Assembly: GCF_022669055.1 (NCBI RefSeq)
Contig: NZ_JAJMLW010000001.1
Location: 744,001-808,000, forward strand
Origin: Adlercreutzia faecimuris
Lineage (GTDB): Bacteria; Actinomycetota; Coriobacteriia; Coriobacteriales; Eggerthellaceae
Direction: 5' to 3'
DNA length: 64,000 nt
Part shown: positions 1-8,234 of the stretch, piece by piece
Layout: each line of letters opens with the position of its first letter
Numbering within the stretch: position 1 is the first letter of the stretch
Translations under genes and position numbers: made by a program
The notes under the pieces: model-generated
Told to the model about the DNA's origin: nothing
What the model saw: the letters and a program-made list of their open reading frames with translations, nothing else
Databases searched by the model: none

Positions 1-78
1 CCCGTGGAGCTTGTGGCCGACTGCACGGAGCGGGACGTGGTCTTCGACGACGTGCTGCTCAAGCGGCCGCGCGCCTAG
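1..78 (+). CDS. C-terminal end of an unidentified protein
   Basis: An open frame runs in from the left edge and stops with TAG at 76-78, leaving only 25 residues that end in LLKRPRA. Too little is present to name a family. It lies 136 bases before an SLC13-type carrier on the same strand, and a GC-rich hairpin follows it, so it is probably the end of a separate upstream unit. What is seen is only the frame and stop. That it is a real gene is inferred from gene density and the hairpin behind it. Confidence 0.5.
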   Translation, partial: PVELVADCTERDVVFDDVLLKRPRA

Positions 79-95
79 GGGCGCCGGCCCGACCC

Positions 96-123
96 GCGGG
101 CGCTGCCGCCGGGCGGCGCCCGC
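96..123 (+). terminator. GC-rich hairpin after the partial gene
   Basis: GCGGGCGC at 96-103 pairs perfectly with GCGCCCGC at 116-123 around a 12-base loop. A C-run, not a T-run, follows. It could end transcription of the partial upstream gene but is not a canonical intrinsic terminator. Confidence 0.35.
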
Positions 124-214
124 ACCCCCCCCAAGAACGATCCCGCGCCGCCGCGCGCGGGCTTGAGCCGAGGGGCGGCGCCGCGGGCGCGCCCCGGAAG
201 GAGTTGACCTACCT

Positions 215-1627
215 ATGAAGCAGAAGAGCATGCCGCTGCGCCTGGGCATCATGCTCGTGGGCCTGGCGGCCATCGCCCTGGCCTACCTGGCCCCCGCGCC
301 GGCCGGCCTCACCTCGCCGGCGCTCACGGCGCTCGTCGTCTTTCTCGTCGCCATCGTGTTCTGGGTGACCGAGGTCATGCCCATCGCCATCACCGGCTGG
401 GCCATGGTGGGCATCCTGCCCCTGCTGGGCGTGCTGACGCCCGACGAGGCGTGGGCGGCCTCCATCAACAACGCCATCATCTTCTACCTGTGCTGCTTCG
501 CCTTCGCCTGCTTCATCGGGCGCTCGTCCATCGCCACGCGCCTGACGGGGATGATCCTGCGCTGGGCGGGGACGAGCTCGTCCCGCGTGCTGCTGGGCTT
601 CATGGCGGTGACGGCGCTCATATCCTCGCTCATGGACAACCTGCCCCTGTGCGCCGTGATGCTGCCCATCGCCTACGGCGTGCTCGACGCCAACGACACG
701 CCGCTGGGTCGCAAGTCTCCCTTCGCGAAGTGCCTGGCCATCGGCATCCCGTGGGCCGCGGCCATCGGCGGCATGATGACGCCGGCTGGCTGCATCATCA
801 ACGTGCTCACCCTGAGCCTCCTGGAGCAGAGCTTCGGCCTGCAGATCAGCTTCGTGCAGTGGATGGCCCTCGGCATTCCCGCCACCCTCATCCTCATCCC
901 CGTGGGCTGGCTCGCGCTCACCCGCATCTTCAAGCCCGAGGCGCTCTCGCAGCAGGCCGTCGACGCCGGCATCCGCCAGGCCGACGAGCTGCCGGCGATG
1001 CCGCGCACCGAGATCGCCGGCGTCGTCGTGATGCTGGGCACGCTGGTCGTGTGGGTGGCCGGGTCGTGGGTTCCCGCGCTCAACACCACCGTGGTGAGCC
1101 TGGTGGCCCTGGGCCTCATGTTCTTCCCCGGCGTGGACGCCATCAAGTTCGACGACTTCCTCTCCGACAGCCCCTGGGGCATGATGCTGCTGATGATGGC
1201 CGTGAACGTGCTGGTGGCCGGCCTCATCGCCACCGGTGCCATCGAGTGGCTGGTGGCCGTGGTCATGGCGCCGATGACCGCCTGGCCGCTCATGGTGACC
1301 ATGGTGGCGCTGTCCGTCATCGCCTGCCTGCTGCACAACGTCATCCCGGCGGGCCCGGCCTGCGCCGGCCTCATCGCTGTGCCCTTCGCCACCATCATCG
1401 TGTCGATGGGCGGCAACCTGGCCGCGGTGTGCGCCATGGTGGCGTGGTGGTCGGCCATCTCGCTCATGCTGCCGCTCGACGGCGTGCCGCTGCTGTCCTA
1501 TGCGAACAAGCGCAAGTACTTCTCGTTCGGCGACATGCTGAAGGTGGGCTGGGCGCCCAGCGTGGTGCTCGTCATCATCACGGTGACGCTTACGCCGGCC
1601 ACCTGCGCGCTGCTGGGGCTGGCCTAG
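215..1627 (+). CDS. SLC13/DASS-family anion permease
   Basis: 470-residue polytopic membrane protein resembling the divalent anion:Na+ symporter (SLC13/CitT) family, which imports di- and tricarboxylates or sulfate. About a dozen hydrophobic segments are visible, beginning LGIMLVGLAAIALAYLA. The segment reading FWVTEVMPIAITG is characteristic of this family, and two paired segments contain the helix-breaking SLMDNLPL and LLHNVIPAGPA stretches expected at the substrate and cation sites. The ATG is preceded by GGAAGGAG at a good distance. The next gene on the same strand is a LysR/LuxR hybrid regulator, which makes it a candidate controller. The substrate cannot be read from sequence; a dicarboxylate is the default guess. 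Confidence 0.8.
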   Translation: MKQKSMPLRLGIMLVGLAAIALAYLAPAPAGLTSPALTALVVFLVAIVFWVTEVMPIAITGWAMVGILPLLGVLTPDEAWAASINNAIIFYLCCFAFACFIGRSSIATRLTGMILRWAGTSSSRVLLGFMAVTALISSLMDNLPLCAVMLPIAYGVLDANDTPLGRKSPFAKCLAIGIPWAAAIGGMMTPAGCIINVLTLSLLEQSFGLQISFVQWMALGIPATLILIPVGWLALTRIFKPEALSQQAVDAGIRQADELPAMPRTEIAGVVVMLGTLVVWVAGSWVPALNTTVVSLVALGLMFFPGVDAIKFDDFLSDSPWGMMLLMMAVNVLVAGLIATGAIEWLVAVVMAPMTAWPLMVTMVALSVIACLLHNVIPAGPACAGLIAVPFATIIVSMGGNLAAVCAMVAWWSAISLMLPLDGVPLLSYANKRKYFSFGDMLKVGWAPSVVLVIITVTLTPATCALLGLA

Positions 1628-1733
1628 GGGCCGGCCGCGCTCACGTGGGAGGGGACGCGCGCGGGCCGGCACGCGCCCGCGCGCGACGCACGCAGGTGGG
1701 CGCGGCCCGCGGACGTGCGCCGCTTTGCCGAAG

Positions 1734-1765
1734 GCGCCCGAGGTGGTACCCTCCCCCTCGGGCGC
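1734..1765 (+). terminator. Hairpin between carrier and regulator
   Basis: GCGCCCGAGG (1734-1743) pairs perfectly with CCTCGGGCGC (1756-1765) around a 12-base loop, followed by GGTTCTTTG. It sits just upstream of the Shine-Dalgarno of the next gene. It may terminate carrier transcription or act in the regulator's leader; the sequence does not decide. Confidence 0.4.
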
Positions 1766-1792
1766 GGTTCTTTGTGGGGAAGGACGGGCACT

Positions 1793-3028
1793 ATGAGAAC
1801 GAGCTACCTGCGGCACTTCGTCGACATCGCCGAGCTGGGGTCCATCGCGGCCGCGGCGCAGAAGAACTACATCACCTACCAGGGGATGAGCCGCTCGCTG
1901 TCGGTGCTCGAGACTGAGCTGGGCTGCGAGCTGTTCAAGCGCACGCCCAACCGCCTGGTGCTGACCGCCTGCGGCGAGGCGCTGCTCGACGACGCGCGCG
2001 AGATGCTCGCCATCCAGCGGCACATGGCCGAGACGGTGGCCGCCGTGCGCGAGCGCACCGTCCAGGCCTCCGAGCTGCCCATCAACGTCTTCCTCAACAA
2101 CATCGCCTTCGATGCGGCGCTGTTCAGCCCCCTCACCGACAGCTTCGAGGGCATCTTCGCCAACGCGCGCTACCTCCAGTGCGACAACGCCGAGGTGGTG
2201 GACAACCTCATCGCGCGGGCCGACGACGACGCCAGCGTCAACCTGGGGCTGCTGTGCCTGTTCAACACCGACGACCGGCGCAACGAGGAGCTGGTGGGGC
2301 GCCTGCGCGCCAACGGCTTCGTCTATCAGCCCTACCTCCACTCCTTCGACTCCGCCCTCGTGTCGAGCCGCTCGCCCCTGGCGCGCAAGAAGGCGCTCAG
2401 CCGGGCGGACATCCTCTCGCAGCCCATCGTGTCGTCGGACGGCGACGTGCGCCGCGTGACCGAGCAGCTCTTCGGCGAGCAGGCCATCCGCATGGTGACG
2501 AGCGACAGCGCCTTTCGGTTCCGCGTGGTGGCCAGCAACGAGGGCATCACCTTCGTGCCCGCCTTCCACGTGCTGATGGACGCCGCCGGGGCCGACCGGG
2601 ACGCGACGGTGATGGTGCCGCTCAAGGAGCCCTACTACCTGGAGGTGGGGTTCGCCGCCAAGCGCGACGTGTGGGAGAGCCCCTACATCCGCAGCGTGGT
2701 GGCGCGCCTCAACGCCTACTACTCGCAGTTCGCCGACTCGCCCTACCTGACGCTCATCGCGAGCGACCTGTCCCTCATGCGGCTCGACGACGCCGAGCGC
2801 CGCGGCTGCGACGAGCACCGCCTGACGTTGCTGACCAGCACCTACGGCCTGTCGGCCCGCGAGCGCGACGTATTCCGCCTGCTGGCCGACGGCCTGACCG
2901 CCGAGCCCATCGCCGAGCGGCTGTGCGTGTCGGTGCCCACGGCCAAGAGCCACATCTACCGCATCTACAAGAAGCTGGGGGTCCACTCGCAGAAGGACCT
3001 GATCGCCCTCGCGGCGGGGGAAGGGTAG
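1793..3028 (+). CDS. Hybrid transcription regulator: LysR-type HTH plus C-terminal LuxR-type HTH
   Basis: 411 residues. The N-terminus reads like a LysR winged helix (residues about 1-60, YLRHFVDIAELGSIAAAA then LSVLETELGCELFKR). A middle part of about 90-320 resembles a LysR effector-binding fold (DSALVSSRSPLARKKALS). The last ~65 residues are a LuxR/GerE helix-turn-helix: LSARERDVFRLLADGLTAEPIA, then SVPTAKSHIYRIYKKLGVHSQKDLI. LysR proteins normally end after the effector domain, so the second DNA-binding module is unusual. I chose the ATG at 1793 because GGGGAAGG precedes it and the LysR helix starts there; an in-frame ATG at 1715 would add a low-complexity tail. It follows the SLC13 carrier, a plausible target. 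The effector is unknown. Confidence 0.8.
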   Translation: MRTSYLRHFVDIAELGSIAAAAQKNYITYQGMSRSLSVLETELGCELFKRTPNRLVLTACGEALLDDAREMLAIQRHMAETVAAVRERTVQASELPINVFLNNIAFDAALFSPLTDSFEGIFANARYLQCDNAEVVDNLIARADDDASVNLGLLCLFNTDDRRNEELVGRLRANGFVYQPYLHSFDSALVSSRSPLARKKALSRADILSQPIVSSDGDVRRVTEQLFGEQAIRMVTSDSAFRFRVVASNEGITFVPAFHVLMDAAGADRDATVMVPLKEPYYLEVGFAAKRDVWESPYIRSVVARLNAYYSQFADSPYLTLIASDLSLMRLDDAERRGCDEHRLTLLTSTYGLSARERDVFRLLADGLTAEPIAERLCVSVPTAKSHIYRIYKKLGVHSQKDLIALAAGEG

Positions 3029-3041
3029 CGGCAGGGGCGTA

Positions 3042-3199
3042 TTTCCGCCAAATATCGGACTTGTGAACCCGTTCGCAGCCGACGTGCGTGTCCCCGTGGC
3101 GCTTGGGCGTTTGTCTGCCCAGGAAAAAGCCGAAGCTAACTTTCCTGGCGCCTGTTAAGGTGCGCTACACGGGTTCACAAGTCCGATTTTTGGCGGAAA
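3042..3199. repeat. 158-bp intergenic element with 31-bp inverted ends
   Basis: Bases 3042-3072 and 3169-3199 are inverted copies of one another with a single mismatch over 31 positions. The 96-base interior carries its own smaller hairpin (CCAGGAAA at 3119-3126 with TTTCCTGG at 3141-3148). No protein-coding frame is convincing. The architecture (long outer arms, ~100-base interior with a nested stem) recurs at six other intergenic sites in this window, with different sequence. Confidence 0.75.
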
Positions 3200-3623
3200 A
3201 CATCCTGCGAACCGACGCGCGCGGCAGGGGAAGGGCGGCGTCCCGAGTGCAGTTGCCGCCGCCCGCCGCTGCCCCTTCGCGTTGCCGCTGGGTTAATTCC
3301 CGCGTGGAGCGGGGCGGACGTGCGGTATGCTAGGGCCTGGCCCTCGGGGGAGGGGCACGTTCGTTAACAAGTAGTCAGCAGGTCGATGCGCCGGCAGGGC
3401 GCGCCGACGGGACAGGGCGGGCACGCCGCACGGCGCCGAGGAAGGGCGCGGGCGGGCGCCTCGCGCGATCCCGGCGGCTGGCAAGGCGCCCGCGGTACGC
3501 CGGCGGCAGGCACCGACCCGTAGACTGGTTAGTTGGCTCTCTTGTCCTTCGCGCGAGGCCGCAGTATCCGCGGACGCGCCGGCCCCCTGCGCCCAGGCGC
3601 GCCCCGTCAGTTGGGAGAGACCC
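3200..3623. other. Intergenic stretch with no recognisable gene
   Basis: Between the inverted-repeat element and the MFS gene I see no credible coding frame, tRNA or riboswitch. A TATGCT hexamer at 3326-3331 could be a -10 box for the downstream carrier, but no convincing -35 lies at the right distance. The rest is GC-rich and featureless by eye. Confidence 0.4.
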
Positions 3624-4934
3624 ATGAGCCAAGCCCCTGCCGCCGTCGACAGCGGCATCGTCCGGAAGGTCGCGCTGTCGTCCTTCCTCGGGAACTTCAT
3701 CGAGTGGTTCGACTACGGTTCCTACGCGTACTACGCGGTCATCATCTCGGCGGTGCTGTTCTCCGCCGATGACCCCACCACCGCCGACCTCATCGGCACC
3801 TTCGCCGTGTTCGCCATCTCCTTCGTCATGCGCCCCATCGGCGCGCTGTTCTGGGGGTCGATGGGCGACAAGAAGGGGCGGAAGTGGACGCTGTCGGTGT
3901 CCATCTTCCTCATGTCGGGCGCCACGTTCCTCATCGGCTGCCTGCCCACCTACGCGGCCATCGGCATCGGCGCGCCGCTGCTGCTGCTCGTGCTGCGCAT
4001 GGTGCAGGGCTTCTCCGCTGCCGGCGAGTACGCGGGCGCGGCCACGTTCCTGGCGGAGTACGCGCCCACGAACAAGCGCGGCCTGTACTGCTCGCTCGTG
4101 CCGGCGTCCACGGCCGTGGGTCTGCTCGCCGCCTCGGCGCTGGCCTTCGCGACCAACGTGGCGCTGTCCCAGGACGCCGTCCTCAGCTGGGGCTGGCGCA
4201 TTCCGTTCCTGCTGGCCGGCCCGCTTGGGCTCATCGCCCACTACATCCGCACCAAGCTCGAGGACTCGCCCACCTACCAGGCCATGCAGGAGGTCGTCTC
4301 CGGCGACGAGGGCGACACGCCGCATCCGGTGCGCGACCTGTTCCGCGGCCACCTGCGCGAGCTCGTCATCTCATTCGGCGCCTGCACGCTCAACGCCGTC
4401 GGGTTCTACGCGGTGCTCACCTACCTGCCCACCTACCTGGAGACGGCGGTGGGCATGCCCACGGGAGACGCGCAGATGGCCACCAACATCGCGCTCGTGG
4501 TGTACGTCGGGTTCATCTTCATCTCCGGCAAGATGTCCGACCGCTTCGGGCGCAAGAAGATGCTCGTCACGGCGTGCCTGCTGTTCGTGCTGCTGACCGT
4601 GCCGGCGTTCATGGTCCTCAACACCGCCCAGTTCGGGCTCGTGCTCATCTCGGAGCTGACGCTGTGCTTCATCCTCACCCTCAATGACGGCACGCTGTCG
4701 TCGTACCTGACCGAGACGTTCCCCACCGAGATGCGCTATACCGGCTTCGCGCTGTCGTTCAACCTGGCCAACGCCATCTTCGGCGGCACGGCGCCCATGG
4801 TGAGCACCTGGCTCATCGCCGTGACCGGCTCCACCATGTCCCCGGCCTGGTACATGGTGGCCGTGGCCCTGGTGGCGCTCGTGGCCATGGTGCTCTCCCA
4901 CGAGAACTCCCATAAGCACCTGGACGAGATCTAG
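3624..4934 (+). CDS. MFS transporter, metabolite:H+ symporter (MHS/ProP-like) type
   Basis: 436 residues with about 12 membrane segments. The N-terminal SSFLGNFIEWFDYGSYAYY and the loop MGDKKGRKWTLSVSIFLMS match the metabolite:H+ symporter branch of the major facilitator superfamily, which takes up osmolytes and organic acids such as proline/betaine, citrate, ketoglutarate or shikimate. A second-half loop SDRFGRKKML is the duplicated signature. The ATG follows TTGGGAGAGA. The gene is single, ends in a strong hairpin, and converges on the leftward SDR/TRAP operon. The substrate cannot be assigned. The neighbouring upstream regulator is 600 bases away, so joint control is only possible. Confidence 0.85.
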   Translation: MSQAPAAVDSGIVRKVALSSFLGNFIEWFDYGSYAYYAVIISAVLFSADDPTTADLIGTFAVFAISFVMRPIGALFWGSMGDKKGRKWTLSVSIFLMSGATFLIGCLPTYAAIGIGAPLLLLVLRMVQGFSAAGEYAGAATFLAEYAPTNKRGLYCSLVPASTAVGLLAASALAFATNVALSQDAVLSWGWRIPFLLAGPLGLIAHYIRTKLEDSPTYQAMQEVVSGDEGDTPHPVRDLFRGHLRELVISFGACTLNAVGFYAVLTYLPTYLETAVGMPTGDAQMATNIALVVYVGFIFISGKMSDRFGRKKMLVTACLLFVLLTVPAFMVLNTAQFGLVLISELTLCFILTLNDGTLSSYLTETFPTEMRYTGFALSFNLANAIFGGTAPMVSTWLIAVTGSTMSPAWYMVAVALVALVAMVLSHENSHKHLDEI

Positions 4935-4972
4935 CACGCGGCGCGCCCGGCCTTCGGGAAGGCGCACGCAGG

Positions 4973-5000
4973 AGGGGCCCCGGCATGCGCCGGGGCCCCT
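4973..5000. terminator. Bidirectional terminator hairpin
   Basis: AGGGGCCCCGG (4973-4983) pairs with CCGGGGCCCCT (4990-5000) across a six-base loop, between convergent genes. It is symmetric and could serve both strands; no long T-run is present. Confidence 0.6.
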
Positions 5001-5042
5001 CGTCGCTGCGGTGGCGGCCCCTTCGCGGGCCCTTCTCCTGCG

Positions 5043-5873
5043 CTACAGCGTCGCCATATAGCGGGCGAGCTCGTCGTCCCAGGCGGGGATGTCGACGCCG
5101 GACATCTCGAGCAGCAGGCTCTCGAGCACGAGGTGCTCGGCCGTGCGCGGGTCCTCCTCGGCCACCAGGACGGCGGAGGGGTCGTACCCGGCCAGCTCCA
5201 GGATCTTCGCGGCGAAGCCGTAGCGGCTCGTGGAGCCGGTGTTGGCCACGTGGAAGGTGCCCGTCAGGCGCTTCTCGAGCGCCTTCTCCAAAAACTTACA
5301 GTAGAAGTCGACGCTGGTGGGGGATGCCACCTGGTCGGTGCGGGCGGCGTAGGTCCGCCCCTCGCGCGCGGCGTCGAGGATGTCCTTGAAGCGCCCGCTG
5401 TCGGCGCGGTAGAGCCACGACGAGCGCACGATGAGGTGGTCGTCGGTGGTGTTGCGCACCATCATCTCGCCGGCGCGCTTCGACTTGCCGTAGGGCGTGG
5501 TGGGGTGCGGGTTGTCGAACTCGTTGACGGGCTCGGGTACCACGGCCGCGTACACGTCGTCGCTCGACACCTGCACCATGAGCGCGCCGACGGCGTTGGC
5601 CGCCACGGCCACGTTGCGCGCGCCCAGCGCGTTCACCTCGTAGGCCTTGATGCGCGTGCTCAGCGTGGTGGCGTCGCGGCGGATGCCGGCGCAGTTCACG
5701 ACGGCCGCGGGCATCACCTCACCGGCGAAGCGCTCGAGCCGCTCGGGGTCGGACACGCTCAGCTCGGCGTCGGTGCCCACCACCTTCCAGCCCGCCTCGC
5801 GCAGATGCTCGCTGACGGCGCCGCCGAGGAACCCCTCGGCGCCCGTGACCCAGATGACCTCCTGGCTTCCCAT
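5043..5873 (-). CDS. RmlD-like NAD(P)-dependent sugar-nucleotide reductase (SDR superfamily)
   Basis: 276 residues. It has an N-terminal Rossmann glycine motif (GAEGFLG, residues ~11-17), the NCAGIR strand, a serine pair VSSDDVY and the catalytic YGKSK (Tyr-x3-Lys). This is the layout of extended short-chain dehydrogenases of the dTDP-4-dehydrorhamnose reductase group, which reduce or epimerise nucleotide sugars in the cytosol. The ATG is preceded by GAGGAGGGAATC. It lies 27 bases after the TRAP permease and is likely the last gene of that operon. No other rhamnose-pathway gene is nearby, so a housekeeping rhamnose role is not supported by context; a different activated substrate is possible. 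Confidence 0.75.
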   Translation of the reverse strand: MGSQEVIWVTGAEGFLGGAVSEHLREAGWKVVGTDAELSVSDPERLERFAGEVMPAAVVNCAGIRRDATTLSTRIKAYEVNALGARNVAVAANAVGALMVQVSSDDVYAAVVPEPVNEFDNPHPTTPYGKSKRAGEMMVRNTTDDHLIVRSSWLYRADSGRFKDILDAAREGRTYAARTDQVASPTSVDFYCKFLEKALEKRLTGTFHVANTGSTSRYGFAAKILELAGYDPSAVLVAEEDPRTAEHLVLESLLLEMSGVDIPAWDDELARYMATL

Positions 5874-5900
5874 GATTCCCTCCTCGTATCCGGGGCGGCC

Positions 5901-8024
5901 CTACTGGGCCGGCTCCAGGTCGTCCACGTCGGCGTCCGCGGCATCGGCCCCCTCGGCCTCCGCCAGCTTCGCGGGGCCCTGGCCGCGCCGGCCGAGCACC
6001 CACTGCAGCGCGCAGATGGCGCTCACCACGGCGAAGCCGATGATGTCCGACAGGCTGCCGGGGATCATCATCGACAGGCCGCCGGCCACCAGCGCCGCGC
6101 GCAGGATCGGGTTGACCTTCGCCTTGAACAGAAAGCCGTTCAGGGCCACTGCCACGCCGAACAGGCCCACGAGCGCCGTGACCATGTTCAGGGCCACGGT
6201 GGCCGTCGTCACGTCGCCCTGGAGCAGCAGGCTGGGGTTCATGGCGAAGATGTAGGGCACGATGAAGGCTGCGATGGCCAGCTTGGATGCGTTGACGGCC
6301 GTGGCCATGGGCTTGGCCTTGGCGATGGCCGCCGCCGCGTAGGCCGCGAGTGCCACCGGCGGCGTGATGTCGGCCACGATGCCGAAGTAGAACACGAAGA
6401 AGTGCGCGCAGATGGGGTTGATGCCCAGGGCCATGAGGATGGGCGCGCAGGTGGACGCCATGATGCAGTAGTTGGCGGTGGTGGGCACGCCCATGCCCAG
6501 CACGATGCAGCAGAGCATGGTGAACACGAGCCCGATGATGAGGAAGTCGCCCGCCGCCATGACGATGACGTTGATGATGGTGGAGGCGAGGCCCGTCACC
6601 GTGATGCACCCGGCGATGAGGCCAGCCATGGCGCAGGCCACGGCCACCGAGATGACGTTCTTGGCGCCGGCTGCGAAGGCGTCGATGGTGGTGAACAGCG
6701 CCATCTTGCACGTCTCGGCGAAGACCGATCCGAACGAGGTGCCCTCGTCGCGTTCGCGCCAGTTGGTCAGCAGGAAGTTGATGAACCCGATGACGAAGGC
6801 GCCGGCGATGGAGATGGCGGCGGACACGGCCATGGTGCGCGCGCCCGAGGCCACCAGCCACACCAGCAGCACGAGCGGGATGATGAGGTAGCAGTTCTGC
6901 AGCAGGTACTTGAACGTGGGCAGCTCCTTGCGCGGGATGCCCTTGAGCCCCAGCTTCTTGGCCTCCAGGTGCACCGAGATGAAGATGCCCGAGAAGTAGA
7001 GGAAGGCCGGGATGATGGCCATGACGGCCACCTCGAGGTAGGGGATGCCGATGTACTCGGCCATGAGGAACGCCGCCGCGCCCATGATGGGGGGCATGAT
7101 CTGGCCGCCGGTGGAGGAGGCTGCCTCCACGGCGCCGGCGAAGGGCGGCCGGTAGCCGGTCTTCTTCATCATGGGGATGGTGACCGAGCCGGTGGTCACG
7201 GTGTTGCCCACCGACGAGCCCGACACCATGCCGCACAGGGCCGACGCGATGACGGCTACCTTGGCCGCGCCGCCGCTCGACCAGCCGGCGATGCGGTTGG
7301 CCAGCGCGATGAAGAAGTTCGCGATGCCAGTGCGCTCGAGGAACGCGCCGAAGATGATGAACAGCACGATGTAGGTGTAGCACACGTTGATCGGCGTGCC
7401 GATGACGCCGCTGGTGGTGTAGAACAGCTTCTGGACGATCTTGCGCAGCGCGTCGTAGAGCGCCACGTTGTTGCCGGTGGTCAGCTGCCAGTAGAAGGCG
7501 TAGGCCACCAGGCACGCCACCACCACGATGATGGGGATGCCCACGCAGCGCCGGCAGAGCTCGGCCAGCACGAGGATGCCGATGACGCCCAGCACCACGT
7601 GCACGGGCTGGATGCGCGCGCCCATGAGCAGGATGTCGGTGCAGTTGAGGGCGAAGTACATGAACGCCCCGAAGCCGGCCGCCATGAGCACCAGGTCGTA
7701 CCACGGGATGTGGTTGACCTTGTGTCCCGTCTTGCGGGCGGGGAACATCATGTAGCCGATGATGACGATGAACGCGAGGAACCGGGCCAGGCGCGCCTCG
7801 GCCTGCTCCACCGACAGCAGCGTCATGGCCATGCAGTACACCGAGAACGCCACCAGCAGCGTCGTGAAGACGATCTTCGGGATGCCTTCCCAGATGCGCG
7901 TGTTCGACTCGCGGTCGTACTTGCGCATGACCTCCTCGGCGTCGATCTCGGCCCCGTCGGGGGACGCGGCCAGAAGCTCGGCCTCGGTCTTCTCCTGCTT
8001 CTTCTTGCGCTTGAGCAATGCCAT
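5901..8024 (-). CDS. TRAP transporter permease, fused small and large subunits (TAXI type)
   Basis: 707 residues. After a charged N-terminal tail (KRKKKQEKTEAELL), about 4 membrane helices form a DctQ-like part. About 12 more form a DctM-like part with SGSSVGNTVTTGSVTIPMMKK and STGGQIMPPIMGAAAFLMAEY, the glycine-rich re-entrant segments of the large TRAP subunit. Such fused permeases work with a TAXI solute-binding protein and use ion gradients to import organic anions. A GTG six bases upstream is in frame but lies inside the AGGAGGTG ribosome-binding site, so I start at the ATG. Upstream on the same strand is the matching TAXI binding protein; downstream is an RmlD-like reductase. Confidence 0.9.
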   Translation of the reverse strand: MALLKRKKKQEKTEAELLAASPDGAEIDAEEVMRKYDRESNTRIWEGIPKIVFTTLLVAFSVYCMAMTLLSVEQAEARLARFLAFIVIIGYMMFPARKTGHKVNHIPWYDLVLMAAGFGAFMYFALNCTDILLMGARIQPVHVVLGVIGILVLAELCRRCVGIPIIVVVACLVAYAFYWQLTTGNNVALYDALRKIVQKLFYTTSGVIGTPINVCYTYIVLFIIFGAFLERTGIANFFIALANRIAGWSSGGAAKVAVIASALCGMVSGSSVGNTVTTGSVTIPMMKKTGYRPPFAGAVEAASSTGGQIMPPIMGAAAFLMAEYIGIPYLEVAVMAIIPAFLYFSGIFISVHLEAKKLGLKGIPRKELPTFKYLLQNCYLIIPLVLLVWLVASGARTMAVSAAISIAGAFVIGFINFLLTNWRERDEGTSFGSVFAETCKMALFTTIDAFAAGAKNVISVAVACAMAGLIAGCITVTGLASTIINVIVMAAGDFLIIGLVFTMLCCIVLGMGVPTTANYCIMASTCAPILMALGINPICAHFFVFYFGIVADITPPVALAAYAAAAIAKAKPMATAVNASKLAIAAFIVPYIFAMNPSLLLQGDVTTATVALNMVTALVGLFGVAVALNGFLFKAKVNPILRAALVAGGLSMMIPGSLSDIIGFAVVSAICALQWVLGRRGQGPAKLAEAEGADAADADVDDLEPAQ

Positions 8025-8135
8025 GGGCACCTCCTTCTTCTTCCCTGGCCGAAACGATTTGGGCCCGTTTCCGGCGCTCCGGTGGCGCCCCGGTGATCGC
8101 TGAGCAAATCGCTTAGGTAAGGGAAGGATACGGGC

Positions 8136-8171
8136 AAGGGCCGCGCCGGCATGGTGCCCGACGCGGCCCTT
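8136..8171 (-). terminator. Hairpin between binding protein and permease genes
   Basis: AAGGGCCGCG (8136-8145) and CGCGGCCCTT (8162-8171) pair perfectly around a 16-base loop in the 210-base gap. With no T-run, it may be a partial terminator or an mRNA-stabilising stem that keeps binding-protein mRNA above permease mRNA, as is common in transporter operons. That function is inferred. Confidence 0.45.
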
Positions 8172-8234
8172 GGCTGGTCTTGCGGTGTTGCGGTGGGACG
8201 GCGCAGCGCGCGTCGACCCGGCAGGGAGGGTCGG

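Noticed and set aside
209-2986. A 925-codon leftward open frame across the SLC13 and LysR/LuxR genes
   Set aside because: Composition is that of antisense GC-rich DNA (repetitive His, Arg, Gly); the plus-strand frames carry recognisable families and ribosome sites.
8025-8030. GTG start two codons upstream of the TRAP permease ATG
   Set aside because: The GTG forms part of the AGGAGGTG ribosome-binding site itself, so initiation there is unlikely.
5133-8096. A 987-codon plus-strand frame opposite the SDR and TRAP permease genes
   Set aside because: Low-complexity translation with no domain; TRAP and SDR motifs are clear on the other strand.
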